DNA from: DASZGI01 sp035938995
Lineage (GTDB): Bacteria > Actinomycetota > Actinomycetes > Streptomycetales > Catenulisporaceae
Assembly (NCBI RefSeq): GCF_035938995.1
Contig: NZ_DASZGI010000109.1
Location: forward strand, 1 to 5,581
Length of the DNA: 5,581 nucleotides
Direction of reading: 5' to 3'
Position 1 is the first letter of the stretch; the number at the start of each line of letters is the position of its first letter. The notes under the pieces were generated by a model. The model searched no databases. It saw nothing but the letters and a program-made list of their open reading frames with translations, and was not told the DNA's origin. A program made the translations under genes and the position numbers. Positions 1 to 4,093 of this stretch are shown piece by piece.

Positions 1-708
1 GACGATGTGGTCCAAGCCCGGCCAGCCCACGATGTTCCCGGTCGCCGCGTCCACGCGGAAGATCCCGTTGTGCACCCAGTCCTTGAGGTTCGCGTCGTAG
101 TCCGCGTGTGCGCCGACGTAAACGTACTGGCCGTCAACCGCGATCGCATGGCCCTCGAGCCCGAATCCGTCCTTCGCGTACCAGGTCTCGAGGCCGGTCG
201 GCAGATCCGCCGGCGAATACCGGTACACGTCGCTGCTGTTCAGCTCCTCGTATGTCGAGTCGAGGTAGAAGTTCCCGTCGGGACCGTAGGCCACCGCCGA
301 CGCATCACCCGGATTGCGCACAGCGTCGAAAGCCAGGCCCGGCAGCGGCGTGCCGCCGACCCCGACTCCGCCCTCGTTCGCCCCGGTTACCGAGGACGTC
401 GCCGCCCGCCAGTTGTACGTACCTGCGGGAAGCACATTGCCGGCGTCGTCTTTCCCGTCCCAGTTCATCTGGACCGTGCCGGCTTCCGGCGCCAGCTCGT
501 CCAGGTGCCGCACCAACTGGCCGCCCGCATCGTAGACACCGGCCGAGAGCAGCGAGTTCGCCCCCATCGACACGGTGCCGATCTGCGAGACCGGGGGAAC
601 GACCGGAACGTCCGCCCCGGCAGCGCTGGCCCCCCTGGCGCAAGGCACTGCGACCATGGCCACAACAGCCATGCACCACGCGATCCTGCCACTCCGCGTT
701 CTACGCAT
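1..708 (-). CDS. Secreted FlgD-Ig-like / propeller-like protein (3' end beyond window)
   Basis: The minus strand reads open for 236 codons from an ATG at 708 to the window edge without a stop. Residues 1-29 form a Sec signal peptide: basic start (MRRTRSGR), hydrophobic core (about 13-22) and an ASA-A cleavage site near residue 29, so the product is exported. Residues about 42-105 resemble a FlgD-type Ig-like domain, with the hallmark NWDGKDDAGNVLPAGTY (82-98). Residues about 123-236 look like the first blades of a beta-propeller (VAYGPDGNFYLD, IAVDGQYVYVGA, GIFRVDAATGNIVGW). Role unknown; a surface or extracellular binding protein is an inference. GGACGG just before the ATG is only a weak ribosome site. 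No alternative start lies upstream in frame nearby. Its 5' leader is unusually rich in hairpins. The reading frame is sure from signal peptide and domain logic; the function is not. Confidence 0.88.
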   Translation of the reverse strand, partial: MRRTRSGRIAWCMAVVAMVAVPCARGASAAGADVPVVPPVSQIGTVSMGANSLLSAGVYDAGGQLVRHLDELAPEAGTVQMNWDGKDDAGNVLPAGTYNWRAATSSVTGANEGGVGVGGTPLPGLAFDAVRNPGDASAVAYGPDGNFYLDSTYEELNSSDVYRYSPADLPTGLETWYAKDGFGLEGHAIAVDGQYVYVGAHADYDANLKDWVHNGIFRVDAATGNIVGWPGLDHIV

Positions 709-1137
709 CCCGTCCGCCCATCTGCGTCGTCGCTGCCGTGCCTGTCATGGAGTCGAGTACAGTGGCGCCCCGCCCATAAGGGCTTCGGTGGGGAGCCGTC
801 CCGGTCACCGGATTGGCCGTGAGCCTCTCCCCCACCCCCGTATCGCCCTGCCTAGCGATGGCAGGGACAGCTACGGCTGACCCCCGGTACATCCGCATCC
901 GTACTCGGGCCAGCACCGGGACCGCTGCGCAGCTGCGCGGACGCGGACACTGGCAGTCCCCGCATCCCGGGAGCAGAGGCAGAGGCATGACCGCACCGCA
1001 GCAGCACTGCCACCACCTTGGCCGATGCCGCGACCGCGAACATCAGGGCTACCCCTGAATCTGCCGCCGCGACCCGGTACCCGAGCACCCCCCAGCGTCA
1101 GGCCAGCCTTCGGTACATCTGCGGGTGCGGGTCGCGC
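709..1137. other. Long intergenic region without a convincing gene
   Basis: These 429 bases separate the VOC stop codon from the start of the secreted protein gene; both genes lie on the minus strand, so the region should contain the promoter and leader of the secreted gene. I find no ORF with convincing domain content or a good ribosome site. The half nearest the secreted gene (about 772-866) has three strong hairpins, listed separately. The half near the VOC gene shows little beyond two copies of CGGTACATCYGC (885-896 and 1111-1122, 11 of 12 identical). No clear -35/-10 pair was found on the minus strand. Confidence 0.6.
772..866 (-). ncRNA. Possible structured 5' leader of the secreted protein gene
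   Basis: Three adjacent inverted repeats lie 64 to 158 bases upstream of the ATG at 708. Furthest upstream is a 7-bp stem, 846-852 with 860-866 (loop of 7). Next is a long element, 787-795 with 827-836 (9 bp, one bulge at 829), enclosing CCGG-TCA-CCGG at 801-811 and a GCC/GGC pair at 795-797/815-817. Closest is GCCC-ATAA-GGGC at 772-783 (sequences given as on the plus strand). Such a crowded, branched fold close to a start codon could be a cis-regulatory RNA. It does not match a riboswitch class I can name. GC-rich DNA also makes chance hairpins, and no promoter was located, so this is a hypothesis. Confidence 0.35.
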
Positions 1138-1557
1138 TCAGTCGCGTTCCGTCTCGATCAGTTCGAGGAGGTTGCCCTCCGGGTCGGCGACGTACGCGTA
1201 ACGCATGCCTTCGGCCACCCCGGCAGCGGGCGACGAGATCGGGGCGGCGCCGCATTCACCGGTCAGCCGGGCGAACGCGGCCTCGAGGTCCGGGACTTGG
1301 AGGCCGAGGTGGCTGAAGGTCTGCGCGCCAGCGGCAGCGAAGGGGTCGGTGTACGCGACGGGGGTCGAACCGGGCCGTTCGACGAACTGCACGCGCAGGC
1401 CCGCCGCATCGCTCAGGATGACGGCACGCACGCCTGCTTCGGGCACCTCCAAGCGCTCGTCGACCTGGGTAAGCCCGAAGGCGCTGCCATACCAGGCCTC
1501 TTGGGCGGCGAGGTCGGCGACCGAGAGGCAGATGTGGTGGAACCGGACGGCAGTCAT
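1138..1557 (-). CDS. VOC (glyoxalase/bleomycin-resistance fold) family protein
   Basis: A 139-residue single-module member of the vicinal oxygen chelate superfamily, with two beta-alpha-beta-beta-beta halves: residues about 5-61 (FHHICLSVADL to VQFVER) and about 80-136 (FSHLGLQVPDL to DPEGNLLELIE). The likely metal-ligand positions are His7 or His8, Gln57, His83 and Glu132. Gln57 sits where many relatives have Glu, though Gln also occurs as a ligand in glyoxalase I enzymes. Family members include lyases, dioxygenases, epimerases and antibiotic-binding proteins, so the substrate cannot be given. The ATG start is fixed by a strong ribosome site, AAAGGAG, five bases upstream. The gene is divergent from a TetR regulator 55 bases away, which probably represses it. 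Confidence 0.9.
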   Translation of the reverse strand: MTAVRFHHICLSVADLAAQEAWYGSAFGLTQVDERLEVPEAGVRAVILSDAAGLRVQFVERPGSTPVAYTDPFAAAGAQTFSHLGLQVPDLEAAFARLTGECGAAPISSPAAGVAEGMRYAYVADPEGNLLELIETERD

Positions 1558-1562
1558 GGCAA

Positions 1563-1569
1563 CTCCTTT
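1563..1569 (-). promoter_or_regulatory. Ribosome binding site of the VOC gene
   Basis: AAAGGAG on the minus strand, five bases before the ATG at 1557. It is the best Shine-Dalgarno match in the window and contrasts with both regulators, which lack one. It directly abuts the outer arm of the palindrome at 1570-1604. Confidence 0.85.
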
Positions 1570-1604
1570 GGTTAATAGCTTTCACCTGGTAAGTGGTGTT
1601 AACC
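1570..1604. promoter_or_regulatory. Candidate TetR operator between divergent genes
   Basis: An imperfect palindrome centred on T1587. The outer arms GGTTAA (1570-1575) and TTAACC (1599-1604) match perfectly, as does the core ACCTGGT (1584-1590) around its central base; 12 of 17 base pairs match overall. It fills most of the 55-base gap between the VOC and TetR starts. A repressor bound here would cover both promoters: TAACCT (1600-1605) is a possible -10 for the TetR gene, and TATTAA (minus strand 1577-1572) a possible but badly spaced -10 for the VOC gene. TetR proteins commonly bind palindromes in divergent gaps like this; binding here is inferred. Confidence 0.55.
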
Positions 1605-1612
1605 TTAGTGCC

Positions 1613-2221
1613 GTGAGCTCTCCTGTCAAGCCGCGGCCCGTGGGTCACCACCACGGGGACCTGCGCAACGCGCTGCTGCAAGCCGCCCTCGAGCTGGTCG
1701 GCGAACGAGGCCCGCACGGTTTCACCCTCGCCGAGGCCAGCCGCCGGGCGGGAGTGAGCGTCGCGGCGCCCTACAAGCACTTCGCCGACCGGGAGGCGCT
1801 GCTGGCGGAACTCGCCACCCGCGGGTACCGCGAGCAACGCAGCCGCTTTTCCGCGGCGCTGGGCGGCAGCGCGGACCCCTTGGATCAGCTGGCGTCGTTC
1901 GCGTCCGCTTATGTTCGTTTCGCCGCCGAGGAGCCGGCGCTGTTCGACATCACCTTCAACGCGGGCCTGGACAAGTCCGGTTTCGCCGAACTGGCCACGG
2001 CTGGCGACGAGGTGGCCGACCTCCTGCTGCCGGTCGTCCGACGGTTGACCCCGGACGAGGCCGACGCGTTCGACCTGCTGCTGCGCATCGCCGCGGCCGC
2101 GCACGGCCTCGCCGTCTTCCTGCGTCAGGGCCTGTTCGGCATGGGAAACCAAGCCCTCGCCGACACGGAAGATAAGGCCGCACGCACGGCCCGGGCGATC
2201 GCGCGGGGCCGCGATATCTGA
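1613..2221 (+). CDS. TetR/AcrR-family transcriptional regulator, WHG-type C-terminal domain
   Basis: A 202-residue one-component regulator. Residues about 16-62 form the TetR N-terminal DNA-binding domain, with the helix-turn-helix TLAEASRRAGVSVAAPYKHF at 38-57. Residues about 91-195 look like the WHG (TetR_C_33) ligand-binding dimerisation domain, including ASAYVRFAAEEPALFDITFN (98-116 region). The frame stays open far upstream, so the start is not bounded by a stop. I chose GTG at 1613 because it gives a normal TetR length and sits seven bases after TAACCT, a possible -10, suggesting a leaderless message; no Shine-Dalgarno is present. GTG at 1640 is the alternative. It is transcribed away from the VOC gene and probably represses both through the shared palindrome. 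The ligand is unknown. Confidence 0.9.
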   Translation: MSSPVKPRPVGHHHGDLRNALLQAALELVGERGPHGFTLAEASRRAGVSVAAPYKHFADREALLAELATRGYREQRSRFSAALGGSADPLDQLASFASAYVRFAAEEPALFDITFNAGLDKSGFAELATAGDEVADLLLPVVRRLTPDEADAFDLLLRIAAAAHGLAVFLRQGLFGMGNQALADTEDKAARTARAIARGRDI

Positions 2222-2269
2222 CCTGCGCGCGTCGATCTCGCGGCTCGGCCCTCACCGGCGCGATGCGGC

Positions 2270-3100
2270 TCAGCGTTTGGAGTCGACCGTGTGCCGGGAG
2301 CCGAGCAGGGCGAGACGGTCCTCGTGGACGCTGCCGGGTTCGGCGGTGCCCACGAGAAGTTGCCAGCCCGGTGAGCCCTGAATGTCGAAGGCCTGGTAGG
2401 TCAACTCGAATCGGCCGACGTCCGGATGGTTGAAGACCTTCGACTTGCGGCCGAGCGACCGGACTTCATGCTCGCGCCAGAAAGATGCGAACTGCGGGCT
2501 GTCCGCGGCAAGTTCCGCAATCAGCGCGGTCAGCAGCGGGTCCTGCGGCTCCCGGTCCATAGCCAGGCGCAGGGCGTGCACGGTGTCGCGGGCGACCGCC
2601 GACCACTGGGCGAACAGCCTTCGTGCGGCCGGGTCGTAGAACAGGGAGCGGACCATGTCGCGCTTATCGGCGAGGGGCGAGAGCAGGGCGTCGGCCAGAT
2701 CATTGGCGGCGAGGATCTCGAGGCGGTGGTTGACGGCGTAGGCGACCGCGGTGGGAAAGGCGTCCATCAGCTGAAACAGGGCCCGATCCGCCGCAGCGCT
2801 GTGCGGGTGCGCGAGCGTGGGTCTGGGCGCGAGACCAGCCAGGCTGTGGGCGTGCCGGTGCGCATCCGGATCCAGCCGCAGGGCGCGGGCGAGAGCATCG
2901 ACGACCTGGCCGGAGGGGCTGGTCTCCCGGCCCTGCTCCAGGCGCGCGTAGTAGTCCGCGCTGACTCCGGCCAGCACCGCGACCTCCTCGCGGCGCAGCC
3001 CCGCCACCCGCCGGCCTCCAGTCGAAGGCAGGCCCACGTCCGCAGGCGTCAGCCGAGAGCGACGCACGCGCAGGAACTCGCCCAACTCGTAACCGCTCAC
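2270..3100 (-). CDS. XRE-family regulator with MmyB-like ligand-binding domain
   Basis: A 276-residue DNA-binding protein of a type abundant in actinomycetes. Residues about 5-75 are an XRE helix-turn-helix domain (LGEFLRVRRSRLTP; then REEVAVLAGVSADYYARLEQ at 37-56, the recognition region). Residues about 105-265 resemble the MmyB-like (MLTR) PAS-fold ligand-binding domain, with typical FPTAVAYAVNHRLEILAAN, SLFYDPAARRLFAQW and FNHPDVGRFELTYQAFDI segments. Length is normal for the family. The start is unusually firm: an in-frame TAG lies three codons before GTG 3100. No Shine-Dalgarno is present. The gene runs divergently from the NTF2-like gene and converges on the TetR gene, with 48 bases between the two stops and no clear terminator there. 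Relatives often control an adjacent oxidoreductase gene; the ligand is unknown. Confidence 0.92.
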   Translation of the reverse strand: MSGYELGEFLRVRRSRLTPADVGLPSTGGRRVAGLRREEVAVLAGVSADYYARLEQGRETSPSGQVVDALARALRLDPDAHRHAHSLAGLAPRPTLAHPHSAAADRALFQLMDAFPTAVAYAVNHRLEILAANDLADALLSPLADKRDMVRSLFYDPAARRLFAQWSAVARDTVHALRLAMDREPQDPLLTALIAELAADSPQFASFWREHEVRSLGRKSKVFNHPDVGRFELTYQAFDIQGSPGWQLLVGTAEPGSVHEDRLALLGSRHTVDSKR

Positions 3101-3106
3101 CGGTCG

Positions 3107-3112
3107 ATTCTA
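3107..3112 (-). promoter_or_regulatory. -10 element of the XRE regulator gene (leaderless)
   Basis: TAGAAT on the minus strand fits the TANNNT pattern of actinomycete housekeeping promoters and ends six bases before the GTG start at 3100. Transcription would begin at or next to the G of the start codon, giving a leaderless message, which agrees with the absence of a ribosome site. The same TAG is the in-frame stop that bounds the gene. The -35 region (GAGGTC, 17 bases further upstream) is poor. Confidence 0.45.
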
Positions 3113-3270
3113 CGGCGCCAGGCCTTGGAGACCTCCGCAGCGAACCTAGGTGTGGCGCACCCAGGAAGACGCGTCCTTCCTCTCGAGCGACACCTGGACC
3201 AGGCTGGGAGCCTGTCGCCGGAGCCGGACCACACCGGCCTGCTTGACGTGACCGACCCGCAGCCCATCAC

Positions 3271-3276
3271 GGAAAG
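3271..3276 (+). promoter_or_regulatory. Ribosome binding site upstream of the duplicated start
   Basis: GGAAAG is the only purine-rich ribosome-site candidate before the NTF2-like gene. It is nine bases from GTG 3286 and 12 from ATG 3289, but 23 and 26 from GTG 3300 and GTG 3303, the only starts in the gene's present frame. It therefore appears aimed at the out-of-frame copy of the start. Confidence 0.5.
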
Positions 3277-3285
3277 ATCCAGACA

Positions 3286-3306
3286 GTGATGACACAACAG
3301 TGGTGA
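3286..3306 (+). other. Six-codon upstream reading frame overlapping the gene start
   Basis: GTG-ATG-ACA-CAA-CAG-TGG-TGA, nine bases after the ribosome site GGAAAG. It ends in TGA (3304-3306), which overlaps GTG 3303-3305 as GTGA, the kind of stop-start overlap that permits re-initiation. It is a by-product of the 14-bp duplication: the same first codons appear in the gene proper. Translation is inferred, not shown. Confidence 0.4.
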
Positions 3307-3314
3307 CACAACAG
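3287..3314 (+). repeat. 14-bp tandem duplication across the NTF2-like start
   Basis: Two head-to-tail units, TGATGACACAACAG (3287-3300) and TGGTGACACAACAG (3301-3314), differ at one base (A3289/G3303). Both units are preceded by ACAG and followed by TGG or CAG. Since 14 is not a multiple of three, the first unit's start codon is out of frame with the gene. Removing one unit would join the GTG/ATG at 3286/3289 in frame to CAGGTCGAG. Confidence 0.9.
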
Positions 3315-3668
3315 CAGGTCGAGGCCTGGGTCAACGGGTACGTGAAGGCCTGGCGCACCAACGCGTCCAAGGACATCACGGCGCTGTTCACTCCGAAGGC
3401 CGAGTACCACGAATGGCCCTACGCCACCGACTGGATCGGTCGCAGAGAGATCATCGCGGGCTGGCAAAGCCGCGCGGCATGGCAGGAAGGCGGCTGGGAC
3501 TTCGAGTGGTCCACCTTGATGATCACCGGAGATACCGCCGCTATCCGTGGTACCGGGGTGTACAAGGAGCTCGGCACCTTCCTCAACCTTTGGACCGTGA
3601 CATTCGACGAACACGGCAAGTGCACCATGTTCCGAATGTGGAACGACCAGGTCATCGAGACCGACTGA
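3300..3668 (+). CDS. NTF2/SnoaL-like family protein
   Basis: A 122-residue protein with the cone-shaped NTF2-like fold signature. An N-terminal helix pair (QQQVEAWVNGYVKAWRTNAS, then DITALFTPKAEYHEWPY) is followed by WIGRREIIAGWQSR (45-58) and a beta-sheet half (WDFEWSTLMITGDTAAIRGTGVY, FLNLWTVTFDEHGKCTMFRMWNDQ). Length is typical. Relatives include SnoaL-type polyketide cyclases, isomerases and many uncharacterised stand-alone proteins; no catalytic pair is recognised, so the reaction is not assigned. In frame the start can be GTG 3300 or GTG 3303; GTG 3303 matches the start of the duplicated upstream unit and overlaps its stop. Neither has a well-spaced ribosome site. It runs divergently from the XRE regulator, its probable controller. 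A hairpin follows the stop. Confidence 0.85.
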   Translation: MVTQQQVEAWVNGYVKAWRTNASKDITALFTPKAEYHEWPYATDWIGRREIIAGWQSRAAWQEGGWDFEWSTLMITGDTAAIRGTGVYKELGTFLNLWTVTFDEHGKCTMFRMWNDQVIETD

Positions 3669-3673
3669 CCAGC

Positions 3674-3710
3674 CGGTCCGCGGGTGGAATCGCCACCCGC
3701 TCCGTGACCG
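3674..3710 (+). terminator. Hairpin terminator after the NTF2-like gene
   Basis: Five bases after the TGA stop (3666-3668) lies an 8-bp perfect stem, GCGGGTGG (3680-3687) with CCACCCGC (3693-3700) and a five-base AATCG loop. A second perfect 5-bp stem, CGGTC (3674-3678) with GACCG (3706-3710), encloses it across an unequal internal loop. There is no T tract, which is common for actinomycete terminators. Confidence 0.6.
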
Positions 3711-3733
3711 TCCACTGCCACGCGCCCGCGCCG

Positions 3734-3920
3734 CTCAAGGACCGCGGATTCACCCTCCTGATGGCCACGCACGAGATGGGCTTCGCGCGGCGCGCAGCGG
3801 AATCGCGTGTGCTACCTGGAGAACGGCGTCATCGCCGAGCACGGGACGGCCGAGCAGATGTTCGCCGACCCGGTGCGTGAGTCGACGCGGCGCTTCCTGG
3901 CCCGGTCGCTGGAGCGGTGA
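3734..3920 (+). pseudogene. C-terminal remnant of a polar amino-acid ABC transporter ATPase, frameshifted
   Basis: The frame starting at 3734 reads LKDRGFTLLMATHEMGFAR, the region around the H-loop histidine of GlnQ/ArtP-type import ATPases. After about 3802 the similarity continues in the next frame as RVCYLENGVIAEHG, then TAEQMFADP and RRFLARSLER, ending at TGA 3918-3920. Leaving out one A of the pair 3801-3802 joins both into a single 61-residue tail (GAT-CGC-GTG-TGC in place of GAA-TCG-CGT-GTG). Walker A, Q-loop, signature motif and Walker B are absent, and homology stops abruptly near 3734 where the intact family has about 180 further residues. It lies after the NTF2 terminator with no permease or binding-protein neighbours. 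It cannot encode a working ATPase. Confidence 0.85.
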
Positions 3921-4093
3921 CGCCGACGAAGGTGCCGACATCTCGGCGGAACAGCTCTCGATGTCCGAACACTGTCAACAGAGTCTGCCGATCAACCGGC
4001 TAGGTGGAGTTCTACGTCATTTCACACACCCTGGCCTCAGGTCAGCTTCGATCCCGCTCGCGCATTACGCGCGCAACACGGTGCGGGCAGCTC
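3921..4093. other. Convergent intergenic region
   Basis: A gap of 173 bases between the ABC remnant (plus) and the phosphoketolase stop (minus). I see no coding similarity that extends the ABC remnant. It contains minor inverted repeats: GCCGA-CATC-TCGGC (3934-3947), CTGT-CA-ACAG (around 3970) and the CGCGC hairpin listed separately. TTGACA occurs on the minus strand at the CTGTCAACAG site, but nothing suitable lies downstream of it except the antisense side of the remnant. Confidence 0.5.
4059..4073 (-). terminator. Possible terminator after the phosphoketolase gene
   Basis: CGCGC (4059-4063) and GCGCG (4069-4073) form a 5-bp GC-only stem with an ATTAC loop, 20 bases beyond the phosphoketolase stop on the minus strand, without a T tract. 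A second perfect inverted repeat, CTCAGT-GG-ACTGAG (4093-4106), spans the stop codon itself (4094-4096). Either or both may mark the 3' end of the message. Confidence 0.3.

Larger units (their letters stand above)
3101..3285. promoter_or_regulatory. Divergent control region of XRE and NTF2-like genes
   Basis: This gap holds several short palindromes: CCTAGG (3145-3150), GGTGTGGCGCACC (3149-3161, one mismatched pair) and AGGAAG-N7-CTTCCT (3163-3181). They lie 45-80 bases upstream of the XRE start and are candidate operator sites. On the plus strand TTGACG (3243-3248) is a possible -35 for the NTF2-like gene, but no good -10 follows at 16-18 bases. A 45-codon plus-strand reading frame (3152-3289) crosses the region; I do not consider it established. 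Confidence 0.35.

Noticed and set aside
709..850. Glycine riboswitch suggested by GGGAGAG and CACCGAAG on the minus strand
   Set aside because: The required downstream CUCUCAGGC and AAAAGGAC elements and the matching P1 closure are missing, and the gene downstream has no glycine link.
709..850. Cobalamin riboswitch suggested by CGCCACTG on the minus strand
   Set aside because: The B12 box and the rest of the ordered core are absent; a seven-base match in GC-rich DNA is expected by chance.
852..1088. 78-codon minus-strand frame with a hydrophobic stretch (ALMFAVAASAKVVAVLL) in the long intergenic region
   Set aside because: Weaker third-position GC bias than the neighbouring genes, no good ribosome site, no recognisable family, and the end runs into the hairpin at 846-866. 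A small membrane or secreted peptide cannot be excluded, but evidence is too thin to list as a gene.
885..1122. Two copies of CGGTACATCYGC at 885-896 and 1111-1122
   Set aside because: Short, 11 of 12 matching, no further flanking similarity and no associated gene end; probably chance.
2222..2269. Bidirectional terminator between the convergent TetR and XRE genes
   Set aside because: Only 4-6 bp repeats are present (for example ATCGCG-N6-CGCGAT at 2198-2215, inside the TetR coding region); no convincing stem in the 48-base gap.
2426..3289. 287-codon plus-strand frame opposite the XRE regulator
   Set aside because: Antisense shadow produced by GC-rich codon use; the minus strand encodes a full-length, well-recognised XRE/MmyB-like protein.
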